Positions 32,058-40,939 are shown, counted from the first letter of the stretch. The stretch: DNA of 64,000 nt from AC-56 sp963702195 (GCA_963702195.1 OY969725.1:1922001-1986000); one strand, 5' to 3'. Program-made: numbers and translations. Notes: generated by a model not told the origin, from the sequence alone.

Positions 32058-34572
32058 GGAACGATCCCCCGATCTCGCCCAGCGCAACCTTGATGGCGTC
32101 GCGGCGCTCGGCGACCTCGGCGTCGGTGAGGGTCCGATCCGGCGCCCGGAATTCGAGCCTCAGCGCGAGGCTCCTGCGCCCCTCCCCCACCTGCTCGCCG
32201 TGGTAGACGTCGAAGACCTCGGCGCTGCGCAGCAGCTCCCCGCCTCCCTCGACGACAGCGCGGCGCACGCTGTCCGCCGAGACGCCCTCGTCGACGACGA
32301 TCGCGAGGTCCTGGTAGACCGCCGGGTGAGTCGTGACGTCCTCGTACGCCTCCCGGCCGTACGGCGACGCCGCCACCAGCTCGGCCAGCCCGACCTGGAA
32401 GGCGGCCGCCGATTCCAGGTCCCACTCGCGGCAGACCACCGGATGCACCTCGCCCAGCCAGCCCGCGTCGTTCCCGCCGATGACCACCTTCGCCGAGCGA
32501 CCCGGGTGGAGGAACGGCTGCGGGGCCGCCTCGAGCTCGACGCCGGCGCCGAGTTGCGCCGCCAGCGCCTCGAGCACGCCCTTCATGGCGAAGAAGTCGG
32601 CCGGCCGCACCTCCGCGCCCCAACTCGGCGGAGCGAGCGGCCCCGCCGACAGCGCGGCCACGCACTGAGGCTCGAATGCCGGCGCCGGGCGATCGCCCGC
32701 GAACGTGCCGCCGAGGACACCGCCCACGGGTGACGCCCCGCGCACCAGATAGACGCGCCCGGTCTCCGCCAGGGCCACGCGGTCCGCGCCGCGGGCGAGG
32801 TTGTAGCGAGCGGCGTCCAGGAGCGAGCCCAGCAGGATCGTGCGCAGCTCGGAGTGGTCCAGCGACAGCGGGTTCGAGAGCCGGATCGGTGCGCCCCGCA
32901 GGTCGTCGTCCGCCAGCCGCAGCCGGGACGGCAGGCCGGGGTCGGCCAAGCTGAGGCTCACGATCCCGTCGAAGCCGAGATCGCGCACCACGTCCTCGAC
33001 GCGGCGACGCAGGGCCTGCTCGCGGGTCAGACGCCCGCCCTGGCCCGCCGCCTGGGGCAGCGTCGAGGGCAGGTGCTCGTCGTAGCCGTGGATGCGGCCC
33101 ACCTCCTCCACGAGGTCGGCCTCACGGCTCACGTCGTAGTAGCGATGGGCCGGGACCTCAGCCACGATGTCGCCGTCGGCGCGCTCGACCCCGAAGCCCA
33201 GCCGCTCCAGGTAGGCGACACACTCGTCCGGCTCGATGCGCATCCCGAGCAGCTCCTCGGACCGTCCCGACCGCAGACGGGGCCTGCGCGGCGGGGGCGG
33301 CTCGGCCGCCACGTCGATCGTGCCGGGAACGAGCCGCGCCCCGCACAGGTCCACCATGAGCTGCGAAGCGATGCGCTGGGCGCGGATCGCGAGCTCCGGA
33401 TGGAGCTGCTTCTCGAACCGATTCGACGCGTCGGAGCGCAGCCCCAGCTGGCGCGAGGTGCGCAGGATGTTGACGCCGTTCCAGGTCGCGACCTCGAGCA
33501 GCACCCTGGTGGTGGAGTCGGAGACCTCCGAGACCTCGCCGCCCATGATCCCGGCGATCCCCGAGGGCCCGTTGCGATCGCAGACCAGCACCGTCTGCGG
33601 GTCGAAGGTGCGCTCGACGCCGTCGAGCGTGGTCATCTTCTCCCCATCGCTCGCCGTACGAACGATCAGCTGGCCGTCGGGCAGCTTGTCGAGGTCGAAC
33701 GCATGCAGCGGCTGGGCCGTCATCAGCATCACGTAGTTGGTGATGTCGACGACGCTGTTGATCGGCCGCTGGCCGGCGGCGAGCAGGCGCGCCCTCAGCC
33801 ACAACGGCGAGGGCCCGACGGTCACGTCCGTGAACACGCGGGCGGTGAACCGCGGGCAGAGCTCGGGCACCTCGACCGTGACCGACGCGTAGTCGGATGC
33901 CTCCCCCTCCCCCGTCGCCTCGGCGTCGCCCTCCCACGGCGGGGCCACGAGCGGCGCGCCGGTGAACGCGTGGACCTCCCGCGCCACCCCGTAGACGCCG
34001 AAGCAGTCGACCCGATTCGAACTGACCTCGAGCTCGAGCACTGGCTCGGAGACCGGCAGCACGTCCGCCAGAGGCGTGCCAGGTGCGAAAGAACCTATGC
34101 CCGCCGCCTCCTCCGCTTCGCGTCCGGGGGCGGCGCGGTCGGCGTCGGGACGAGGTCCCGAGAGCACGATGATCCCGTCCGAGTCCTCGCCCATCTCGAG
34201 CTCGGTCTCCGACAGGATCATCCCGTCCGAGACGACGCCGCGGAGCTTCGCCTGGCCAAGCTTCTGGCCGCCCGGAAGAACGGCGCCCGGCAACGCGACA
34301 GGCACCGTCTGGCCCGCGGCGACGTTCGGCGCGCCGCAGACGATCGTCCGCGGGCCGTCCCCGATGTCGACCTCACACACGCTCAGGCGGTCGGCGTTGG
34401 GGTGCTTCTCGGCTGAGATGACCCGGCCGACGACGAACCCCTCCGCCGACGGCGCGCCGACGTGGTCGATCCGCTCGACCTCCGTGGTGCGCATGGCGAG
34501 ACGATCCGCGAGCTGCTCGGGCCCCAGCCCGGGGTCGCAGTAGCTCGTCAGCCAGCTGTACGGGACCCTCAT
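32050..34572 (-). CDS. pheT: phenylalanyl-tRNA synthetase beta subunit
   Basis: 840 residues. The EMAP/tRNA-binding domain (about 40-150), B3/B4 editing domain, B5 domain and the C-terminal anticodon-binding FDX-ACB domain (THPAVYQDLAIVVDE) are all present in order. A low-complexity segment after GIIVLSG (DRAAPGREAEEAAG) lies in the linker between the first domain and B1/B3 and comes from the palindromic repeat. The ATG overlaps the pheS stop (ATGA). Confidence 0.96.
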   Translation of the reverse strand: MRVPYSWLTSYCDPGLGPEQLADRLAMRTTEVERIDHVGAPSAEGFVVGRVISAEKHPNADRLSVCEVDIGDGPRTIVCGAPNVAAGQTVPVALPGAVLPGGQKLGQAKLRGVVSDGMILSETELEMGEDSDGIIVLSGPRPDADRAAPGREAEEAAGIGSFAPGTPLADVLPVSEPVLELEVSSNRVDCFGVYGVAREVHAFTGAPLVAPPWEGDAEATGEGEASDYASVTVEVPELCPRFTARVFTDVTVGPSPLWLRARLLAAGQRPINSVVDITNYVMLMTAQPLHAFDLDKLPDGQLIVRTASDGEKMTTLDGVERTFDPQTVLVCDRNGPSGIAGIMGGEVSEVSDSTTRVLLEVATWNGVNILRTSRQLGLRSDASNRFEKQLHPELAIRAQRIASQLMVDLCGARLVPGTIDVAAEPPPPRRPRLRSGRSEELLGMRIEPDECVAYLERLGFGVERADGDIVAEVPAHRYYDVSREADLVEEVGRIHGYDEHLPSTLPQAAGQGGRLTREQALRRRVEDVVRDLGFDGIVSLSLADPGLPSRLRLADDDLRGAPIRLSNPLSLDHSELRTILLGSLLDAARYNLARGADRVALAETGRVYLVRGASPVGGVLGGTFAGDRPAPAFEPQCVAALSAGPLAPPSWGAEVRPADFFAMKGVLEALAAQLGAGVELEAAPQPFLHPGRSAKVVIGGNDAGWLGEVHPVVCREWDLESAAAFQVGLAELVAASPYGREAYEDVTTHPAVYQDLAIVVDEGVSADSVRRAVVEGGGELLRSAEVFDVYHGEQVGEGRRSLALRLEFRAPDRTLTDAEVAERRDAIKVALGEIGGSFRE
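34100..34140. repeat. palindromic coding repeat, copy 3 (pheT)
   Basis: Near-identical to the argC copy across 41 bases (two differences), but read in a different frame, giving an acidic rather than Pro/Arg-rich peptide. A GCGAAAGAAC flank at 34085-34094 matches the argJ copy. Confidence 0.7.
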
Positions 34573-35723
34573 CGGAACTGCTCCAGGACGCGGACGTCGT
34601 TCTCGTAGAACTTGCGCAGGTCGGGGACACCGTGCTTGAGCATCGCGATCCGCTCGATCCCCATCCCGAAGGCGAAGCCCTGGACGCGGTCCGGGTCGTA
34701 CCCGTTGGCCTTGACGAACCCGAACACGTTCGGGTCCACCATCCCCGAGCCGAGGATCTCGATCCAGCCGGTCCCCTTGCAGATCGAATCGCGCGAGCCG
34801 TCGGGCAGCTCGCCGGTGCCCCCGCAGCGAAAGCAGGAGACCTCGACCTGGACGCTGGGCTCGGTGAAGGGGAAGAAGTCGGGACGGAACCGCGTGCGCC
34901 GCTTCGGGCCGAAGATCGCGCGGGCGAACTCGTCGAGCGTGCCCTTGAGGTCGGCGAGCGTGATCGAGTCCGACACCGCCAGGCCCTCGACCTGGTGGAA
35001 GATCGGGCTGTGGGTGGCGTCGAACGGGTCTGAGCGGTAGCAGCGGCCTGGCACCACGATGAAGACCGGCGGACCCTGGCTCTCCATCGCCCGCACCTGC
35101 ATCGGCGAGGTGTGGGTGCGAAGCACGACGTCCTCGGGCCCGGGCGGCAGCGCCGGGCCGTCCGCGGCCTCGCCCGGCATCGTGGGAGCGGGCGGCAACC
35201 GCAAATCCGGATCGAGCGTCGCGGGATCGACGTAGAAGGTGTCCTGGGCCATCCGCGCCGCATGGCCGGGCGGATGGTTGAGCGCGGTGAAGTTGTAGTA
35301 GTCGAGCTCGACCTCCGGCCCCTCCATCACGCGATAGCCGAGGCCGACGAAGACGTCCTCGATCTCGCGCATCGTGCGGATCAGGAGGCTCCGCGAGCCC
35401 ACCGGCACCGCGGGGGTGCCCGGGAGGGTCACGTCGATGGACTCGCCGGCCAGCCCCGACTCGAGCCGCTCCCCCTCGAGCGCGGCGAGCCGCTCTTCGA
35501 GCTTTGCCTCCAGCGCCTTTCGCGCCGCGTTCGCGGCCTGTCCCACGGGGCCGCGCTGCTCGGCAGGGAGCTCGCCGATGCCCCTGAGGACCCCCGTCAG
35601 CTCCGCCTTGCGGCCCAGGTAGCGAACCCGCAGCTCCTCGAGGGTGGCGGCATCGGACGCTCCGCCGATGGCCGCCTCCGCCTCACGGGAGAGCTCGGAG
35701 ATCTTCCCCTGGACGTCAGGCAC
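34569..35723 (-). CDS. pheS: phenylalanyl-tRNA synthetase alpha subunit
   Basis: 384 residues, class II aaRS catalytic subunit. Motif 2 is FHQVEGLAV and motif 3 is GFAFGMGIERIAML; the N-terminal coiled coil binds tRNA. The SCFRCGGTG segment is the cysteine-containing insertion common in Gram-positive PheS. GTG start at 35723, overlapping the end of the upstream methyltransferase gene by 8 bp. No T-box leader is seen. Confidence 0.96.
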   Translation of the reverse strand: MPDVQGKISELSREAEAAIGGASDAATLEELRVRYLGRKAELTGVLRGIGELPAEQRGPVGQAANAARKALEAKLEERLAALEGERLESGLAGESIDVTLPGTPAVPVGSRSLLIRTMREIEDVFVGLGYRVMEGPEVELDYYNFTALNHPPGHAARMAQDTFYVDPATLDPDLRLPPAPTMPGEAADGPALPPGPEDVVLRTHTSPMQVRAMESQGPPVFIVVPGRCYRSDPFDATHSPIFHQVEGLAVSDSITLADLKGTLDEFARAIFGPKRRTRFRPDFFPFTEPSVQVEVSCFRCGGTGELPDGSRDSICKGTGWIEILGSGMVDPNVFGFVKANGYDPDRVQGFAFGMGIERIAMLKHGVPDLRKFYENDVRVLEQFR

Positions 35724-36411
35724 GATCGGCCATCCTATTCGCGACCTCGTACAGGGCCACGGCGGCGGCGCCGGCAACGTTCAGAGACTCGGGTGCGTCG
35801 GGCCGCATCGGGATGCGCGCGGTCGCGTCGACCCCGGCGGCTGCGTCCGCCGGCAACCCCTCACGCTCCGCGCCGAGGCAGAGGACCAGCGGCGTACCGA
35901 GCTCGACCTCACCCAGCACGCTCCCCGCATCCCCGTCCAGCGCGAGCTTGAACCCCTCGACTTCGCCGAGCGCCGCCCGCGCGGGCGGCCGCGCGAACAC
36001 CGAGCCCATGCTCGCGCGTACGGCACGGGGCGAGTACGGATCGGCGCAGCCCGGTCCGAGGATCACCGGCCCGTCGGCGAAGGCGTGGGCCGTCCGGACG
36101 ATTGTCCCGACGTTTCCCGGATCGCGGACACCGTCCAGGTACACGCTCAGCTCGCCGCCTGGCGGGCTCCAGCCCTGGCGGTAGACCCCGATCACCCTGG
36201 TGCCCGACCCCAGCTCGCTGACCGCGTCGAGCAGCTCGGGCTCGACGTCCTGGCCGGCCACGAGGACGAACTCCATCTCCGCCCCCGCCCGCTCGGCCGC
36301 CTCCACCAGGTCCTCGCCCTCCGCGGCGAACAGGCCCGAGCGCTCACGGTGCTTTCGCGCCTGGAGCTTGCGGATGAGCTTGAGCTTGTCGTTGTGTGCG
36401 CTGGTGATCAT
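35716..36411 (-). CDS. TrmH/SpoU-family RNA 2'-O-methyltransferase
   Basis: 231 residues. The three SPOUT motifs are visible: DGVRDPGNVGTIVRTA, LCLGAEREGLP and IPMRPDAPESLNVAGAAAVALYE. An N-terminal substrate-binding domain (HNDKLKLIRKL) precedes them. It methylates rRNA or tRNA riboses; the exact site cannot be told. The gene commonly lies next to rplT and pheS in Gram-positive bacteria. Its ATG begins only 8 bases after a terminator U tract. Confidence 0.9.
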   Translation of the reverse strand: MITSAHNDKLKLIRKLQARKHRERSGLFAAEGEDLVEAAERAGAEMEFVLVAGQDVEPELLDAVSELGSGTRVIGVYRQGWSPPGGELSVYLDGVRDPGNVGTIVRTAHAFADGPVILGPGCADPYSPRAVRASMGSVFARPPARAALGEVEGFKLALDGDAGSVLGEVELGTPLVLCLGAEREGLPADAAAGVDATARIPMRPDAPESLNVAGAAAVALYEVANRMADRA

Positions 36412-36419
36412 GTCGACGG

Positions 36420-36455
36420 AAAACAAAAAGGGCGGCCTGCACCTGCAAGCCGCCC
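36420..36455 (-). terminator. Rho-independent terminator after infC-rpmI-rplT
   Basis: On the minus strand a GGGCGGC/GCCGCCC stem with a partly paired loop is followed by TTTTTGTTTT. It ends the ribosomal-protein operon 26 bp after rplT and lies directly in front of the methyltransferase start. Confidence 0.9.
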
Positions 36456-36481
36456 GGGAAGTTGGAATGAAGCCGTCGCGC

Positions 36482-36841
36482 CTAAGCCGCGATGGCCTCC
36501 CGGGCTTGCTCGGCAAATCGGCGGAACGCCTCCGGATCGTGCACGGCGATGTCGGCGAGCATCTTGCGGTTGACCTCGATGCCGGCCTCGCTGAGGCCGT
36601 GCATGAACTGGGAGTAGCTCATACCTTCGCGCCGAGCTGCCGCATTGATCCGGATGATCCACAGGCGCCGGAAGTCGCGCTTGCGGGTCCGCCGGTCGCG
36701 GTACGCGTACGCACCCGAGCGCATCACCTGCTCGTTGGCGAGCCGGTAGCTCGAGTGCTTGCGACCGAAGTAGCCCTTGGCCTCCTTCAGGACCTTCTTC
36801 TTGCGCCGCTTGCGAGCGACGGCGTTGGTGGCGCGGGCCAT
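36482..36841 (-). CDS. rplT: 50S ribosomal protein L20
   Basis: 119 residues, with the basic N terminus (KRRKKKVLKEAKGYFGRK) and RDFRRLWIIRINAAAR characteristic of L20. L20 is an early assembly protein and often autoregulates its own operon. Third gene of infC-rpmI-rplT, 3 bp after rpmI. Confidence 0.98.
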   Translation of the reverse strand: MARATNAVARKRRKKKVLKEAKGYFGRKHSSYRLANEQVMRSGAYAYRDRRTRKRDFRRLWIIRINAAARREGMSYSQFMHGLSEAGIEVNRKMLADIAVHDPEAFRRFAEQAREAIAA

Positions 36842-36844
36842 CGG

Positions 36845-37039
36845 CTAGTCGCCCTTTCCCGCGAGCAGGGTCTTGACGCGCTTGCGATCGGCTCCGGCCA
36901 CCTCGGTGGGCTTGGACATGCGCCGCTTTCGCTTCGGCGACTTCTTCTCCAGGATGTGACTGGAGTAGGCACGCCGCCCGCGGAGCTTGCCGCCCGCCGT
37001 CTTGCGGAACCGCTTCTTGGTTCCCGAGTGTGTCTTCAT
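36845..37039 (-). CDS. rpmI: 50S ribosomal protein L35
   Basis: 64 residues, MKTHSGTKKRFRKTAGGK at the start and SPKRKRRM later, typical of L35. The ATG at 37039 gives the family N terminus; longer readings are not conserved-looking. Confidence 0.97.
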   Translation of the reverse strand: MKTHSGTKKRFRKTAGGKLRGRRAYSSHILEKKSPKRKRRMSKPTEVAGADRKRVKTLLAGKGD

Positions 37040-37108
37040 CTTCGGCACGGGACGGACTATTGAAGCAGACACCCGCTGCACGCCGGGCGCTTGCTCGCCG
37101 GTCGCCGC

Positions 37109-37738
37109 CTACGCTGCGGAGCGCTCGGCGCCGCCCTCGGGGGCGTCGAGTTCGGAGTCGCCGGCCTTCGCCTGGCCGTCGGCCTCGGACTGCCGGGTCC
37201 GGGCCGGCGCCAGCAGCATGCTCATGTTGCGACCCTCCTGGAGGGGCTCCTGCTCGATGACCGCCAGGTCCTCGATGTCCTCATAGAGGCGCCGAAGGAG
37301 CTGCCGGCCGCGCTCCGGATGGGCCTGCTCGCGCCCGCGGAACATGATCGTGACCTTGACCTTGTCGTGCTGGCGAAGGAAACGCTCGACGTGGCCCTTC
37401 TTGGTCTCGTAGTCGTGGACGGCGATCTTCGGCCGCAGCTTGATCTCGCGGACGTTGATCTGCTGCTGGTGCTTTCGCGCCTGCTTGGCCTTCTGCTCCT
37501 GCTCGTAGCGGTACTTCGAATAGTCGAGCAGCCGTGCGACGGGCGGGCGGGCGTCGGCGGCCACCTCGACCAGGTCGAGGTCCTTCTCCGCGGCGCGCTG
37601 CATCGCCTGCTCGGTGGGGACGATGCCCACCTGGTTTCCCTCCTCGTCGATCAGCCTGACCTCGGACACGCGGATCCGCTCGTTGATCCGCGTGGGGTCA
37701 CGCTCGGGAGGCGACCGGTCGAAACGCGGGTTCGCCAC
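37109..37738 (-). CDS. infC: translation initiation factor IF-3
   Basis: 209 residues. N-domain NERIRVSEVRLIDEEGNQVG and C-domain KIAVHDYETKKGHVERFL are standard. A 30-residue charged C-terminal tail beyond the usual end is present. The start is GTG rather than the rare AUU of E. coli. It is preceded by a 120-base leader with a promoter, a short peptide frame and a hairpin, suggesting transcriptional or translational control of the operon. Confidence 0.96.
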   Translation of the reverse strand: MANPRFDRSPPERDPTRINERIRVSEVRLIDEEGNQVGIVPTEQAMQRAAEKDLDLVEVAADARPPVARLLDYSKYRYEQEQKAKQARKHQQQINVREIKLRPKIAVHDYETKKGHVERFLRQHDKVKVTIMFRGREQAHPERGRQLLRRLYEDIEDLAVIEQEPLQEGRNMSMLLAPARTRQSEADGQAKAGDSELDAPEGGAERSAA

Positions 37739-37822
37739 TAGAGCTGGGAAATCGAGCGCGTCAAGCTAGCGATGCTCAGACAGGATAGGGAGAGGAGACG
37801 AGACAGCAGGGGGCACGGGCGC

Positions 37823-37855
37823 TCAGCGACGGCGCTTGGAATGGGTGCCCCTCAT
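37823..37855 (-). CDS. candidate 10-residue leader peptide of infC operon
   Basis: ATG at 37855 encodes MRGTHSKRRR and stops at 37823. The TATACT box ends 8 bases before this ATG, so the peptide would be read from the very 5' end of the mRNA. A hairpin (GGGGCAC/GTGCCCC) spans the frame, so ribosome movement could change folding of the infC leader. Not confirmed by any homology I can check. Confidence 0.4.
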   Translation of the reverse strand: MRGTHSKRRR

Positions 37856-37863
37856 CGCGGGCC

Positions 37864-37869
37864 AGTATA
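37864..37869 (-). promoter_or_regulatory. -10 box of the infC-rpmI-rplT operon
   Basis: TATACT on the minus strand, just downstream of the thrS stop; about 120 bases of leader separate it from the infC GTG. Confidence 0.55.
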
Positions 37870-37874
37870 GACGC

Positions 37875-39800
37875 CTAGGAATCGGAAACCTCAGTGTCGA
37901 TCCGCGCGGCGAACGAGTCGACCGACTCCGTGCCCAGGTCCCCCTCCGCGTGCGAGCGGACCGCGACCGCGCCGTCGGCCTCCTCGCGGTCGCCGACCAC
38001 GAGCATGTAGGGGTACTTCCCCACCTCGGCGTCCCGGATCTTCTTGCCCACCGACTCCGAGCGCTCGTCGACGGTGCACCGGACGCCAGCCTTCCGCAGG
38101 CGCCCCGCCACCTCCGCGGCGTAGCCGTTGTGGCGATCGGCGACCGGCAGGATCGCGGCCTGCACGGGCGCGAGCCAGGTGGGGAAGCGCCCGGCGTAGT
38201 GCTCGACCAGGATCCCGATGAAGCGCTCCATCGAGCCCAACAGCGCACGATGGATCATCACCGGCCGGTGATCTGCGTTGTCCTCGCCCTGATAGGCGAG
38301 ATCGAACCGCTCCGGCATCTGGAAGTCGATCTGGCAGGTGCCGCACTGCCACGAGCGCCCCAGTGCGTCGGTGACGTGGAAGTCGATCTTCGGGCCGTAG
38401 AACGTCCCCTCGCCGGGGCTCACCTCGTAGTCGCGCTCCTGGCGCTCGAGCGCCTCCCGCAGGGCGCTCTCGGCACGATCCCACTCCTCGTCGCTGCCGA
38501 TCGACTTGTCCGGACGGGTCGACAGCTCCACCCGCACCTGGTCGAACCCGAAGCGTGCGTAGAGCTCGTCGATCGCGGTGCAGATCGCGTCGACCTCGTC
38601 GGCGACCTGGTCGAGCGTGCAGTAGACGTGGGCGTCGTCCTGGGTGAATGCGCGAACGCGCAGCAGGCCGTGGAGCACGCCCTCGCGCTCGTTTCGCGAC
38701 ACGAGCCCGAACTCTGCGAGGCGGAGCGGCAGGTCACGGTAGGAGTGGCGCTCGGAGGAGAAGACGAGGCAGGCGCCGGGGCAGTTCATCGGCTTGAGCG
38801 CGAACCTGCGGTCCTCGACCTGAGTGAAGAACATGTTCTCGGCGTAGTTGTCCCAATGGCCTGAGCGGTGCCACAGGTCCTCGTCCAGGACCTGAGGGGT
38901 CTTGATCTCCGCATAGCCGCCGCGAGCCAGCTGGCGGCGGACCTCGTTCTCCACCAGGCGGAGGAGGACGGTCCCGTTCGGAAGCCAGAAGGGCATCCCC
39001 GGCGCTTCAGGAAGCAACGTGAAGAGCTCGAGCTCCGGCCCCAGGCGGCGGTGGTCGCGCGCCCTCGCCTCCTCGATCCGCTCCAGGTGCTCCTCCAGGT
39101 CCTTCTTGGAGAAGAACGCGGTGCCGTAGATGCGGGTCAGCATCTGGCGGGCCTCGTCGCCACGCCAGTACGCGCCGGCGACGGAGTTGAGCTTGAACGC
39201 CTTGATCCGGCCCGTCGAGGGCCCGTGCGGCCCCCGACACAGGTCGACGAACGGGCCGTTGCGGTAGAGCGACACGCTCTCGGTGCCCTCGTCTCGCATC
39301 AGGTCCTCGATCAGCTCGACCTTGTACGGCTGGTCCTCGGCCTTGAATCGCTCGATCGCATCTGCGACCGAGATCTCCGACCGCTCGAAGGGCTCGTCGG
39401 CCTTCACGTGGGCCGCCATCGCCTCCTCGATCCGCTCCAGGTCGGAGTCGGAGGGGCGAAAGCCGTCCGGGAACTCGAAGTCGTAGTAGAAGCCGTCGGC
39501 GATCGGGGGCCCGATCGAGACCTTCGTCCCGGGCCACAGGTCGAGCACCGCCGTCGCGAGGACGTGCGCGGTGTCGTGGCGCAGCACGTCGAGCGCGTCG
39601 GGGCGCCCCGGTGTGACGATGTCGATCTCCTCGCCGTCGACGAGCGGCGCCGCGAGATCGCGGACCTCGCCGTCGACTCGGACCGCCAGCGCGTCCTTGG
39701 CGAGCCGCGGGCCGATCGCGGCTGCCGCATCGGCGCCGGTGGCGCCGTCATCGAGCTCCAGTGGGGAGCCGTCGGGAAGGTTTACGGTAATCGGCGCCAT
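37875..39800 (-). CDS. thrS: threonyl-tRNA synthetase
   Basis: 641 residues. TGS domain at 1-62, the editing-domain HxxxH-type motif in RHDTAHVLA, class II motif region MNCPGACLVF with the zinc Cys, motif 3 in HRALLGSMERF, and the anticodon-binding domain from about 535. ATG at 39800 gives the usual TGS start and shares bases with the divergent glycosidase ATG (CATG). A TAGCAT box lies 8 bases upstream; no T-box leader is possible. Confidence 0.97.
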   Translation of the reverse strand: MAPITVNLPDGSPLELDDGATGADAAAAIGPRLAKDALAVRVDGEVRDLAAPLVDGEEIDIVTPGRPDALDVLRHDTAHVLATAVLDLWPGTKVSIGPPIADGFYYDFEFPDGFRPSDSDLERIEEAMAAHVKADEPFERSEISVADAIERFKAEDQPYKVELIEDLMRDEGTESVSLYRNGPFVDLCRGPHGPSTGRIKAFKLNSVAGAYWRGDEARQMLTRIYGTAFFSKKDLEEHLERIEEARARDHRRLGPELELFTLLPEAPGMPFWLPNGTVLLRLVENEVRRQLARGGYAEIKTPQVLDEDLWHRSGHWDNYAENMFFTQVEDRRFALKPMNCPGACLVFSSERHSYRDLPLRLAEFGLVSRNEREGVLHGLLRVRAFTQDDAHVYCTLDQVADEVDAICTAIDELYARFGFDQVRVELSTRPDKSIGSDEEWDRAESALREALERQERDYEVSPGEGTFYGPKIDFHVTDALGRSWQCGTCQIDFQMPERFDLAYQGEDNADHRPVMIHRALLGSMERFIGILVEHYAGRFPTWLAPVQAAILPVADRHNGYAAEVAGRLRKAGVRCTVDERSESVGKKIRDAEVGKYPYMLVVGDREEADGAVAVRSHAEGDLGTESVDSFAARIDTEVSDS

Positions 39801-40914
39801 GCCGCGCCATGCTACCCAGGGGATAGTCGCGATCGCGACCGTCGCCGCAACGCTCTCAGTTGCGTCGAATGCGAGCGCCGAAGCGGCTGCCGCTCCCTCG
39901 GCGTCGAACCTCGTCCTGGCGCCTCCGGCCCATGGACGGGTCTACCGGGCGGCGTATCCCGGCTTCGGGGGAACCGAGGACCACGTCAGCACCGCCCGCG
40001 TGCGCCGGTTCGAGCGCCTCTCGGGCGGCCGAATCGTCTGGGCTTACTTCTCCAACAACTGGTTTCGCGGTCGCATCCACTTCCCGGCGGAGCGCGTGCG
40101 GGATGTCTCGCGGACGGGTGCCGTGCCCTTCATCCGCATGATGGCCCGGTCCGGGTACGGGCACGGCGCGGACCCGAACTTCTCGATGCAGTCGATCGAC
40201 GACGGCTCGTGGGATCCCGAGCTCCGACGATGGTGCGACGGGGCCCGCGACACGGGGGTTCCCCTCCTCGTCGAGTTCGGCACCGAGGTCAACGGCGACT
40301 GGTTTCCGTGGAACGGGCGCTGGAACGGCGCCGGCCGCACCGGCGGCTACGGGAACCAGCACGAGGCCGACGGCCCCGAACGCTTCCGCGACGCCTACCG
40401 GCGCATCGTCGACCTGTGCCGGAGCGAGGGTGCGGACAACATCACCTGGTTCTTCCACGTCGACGTGAGCGGCTGGCCCCACGCCCGCTGGAACCGGATG
40501 TCGAGCTACTGGCCGGGATCGCGCTACGTGGACTGGATCGGCCTGAGCGACTACGGGCCGCAGAAGCCCGGCGAGCCGTGGGTGAGCTTCCGCCGCCGTC
40601 TCGACCGCGTCTACCACCGGGTCACCGCGCTCGGCCCAGAGCCGATCGCGATGCTCGAGTACGGCGCATCCGAGCAGCCGGGTCATCCGGCGCGAAAGGC
40701 CCGCTGGATCCGTCGGGCGATCGGGGACGTCGCCGCGGGGCGCTGGCCACGCCTCGACGCTCTCTCCTACTGGAACGAGGCGTGGCGAAACGGCGACGGC
40801 TCGGTCTCGAATCTTCGCATCGACTCCTCGCGCCGGTCGCTGCGCGCGTACCGGCGCGCGACCGGGCGCTCCGGCTTCACCTCGCACGCGCGGTTCGTCG
40901 CGCGGGCCAGGTAG
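39799..40914 (+). CDS. secreted GH26-like glycoside hydrolase
   Basis: 371 residues. A signal peptide ends near residue 29 (VAATLSVASNASAEA). The catalytic domain resembles GH26 beta-mannanases: the acid/base Glu in LLVEFGTEVNGDWFPWNG, a WFFHVDVSGW segment and the candidate nucleophile Glu in IAMLEYGASE. A polysaccharide such as mannan or a related beta-glucan would be the substrate, but specificity cannot be told. The start codon overlaps that of thrS. Confidence 0.78.
   Translation: MPRHATQGIVAIATVAATLSVASNASAEAAAAPSASNLVLAPPAHGRVYRAAYPGFGGTEDHVSTARVRRFERLSGGRIVWAYFSNNWFRGRIHFPAERVRDVSRTGAVPFIRMMARSGYGHGADPNFSMQSIDDGSWDPELRRWCDGARDTGVPLLVEFGTEVNGDWFPWNGRWNGAGRTGGYGNQHEADGPERFRDAYRRIVDLCRSEGADNITWFFHVDVSGWPHARWNRMSSYWPGSRYVDWIGLSDYGPQKPGEPWVSFRRRLDRVYHRVTALGPEPIAMLEYGASEQPGHPARKARWIRRAIGDVAAGRWPRLDALSYWNEAWRNGDGSVSNLRIDSSRRSLRAYRRATGRSGFTSHARFVARAR
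39809..39814 (-). promoter_or_regulatory. -10 box of thrS
   Basis: TAGCAT on the minus strand ends 8 bases before the thrS ATG and lies inside the start of the divergent gene. Confidence 0.5.
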
Positions 40915-40939
40915 GGACCGCCCATACCGCCCTCTTCGA

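Noticed and set aside
37741..37822. T-box or ribosomal-protein L20 leader before infC
   Set aside because: No T-box sequence (TGGNACCGCG type) or recognisable L20-binding pseudoknot could be traced; only the peptide frame and hairpin are supported.
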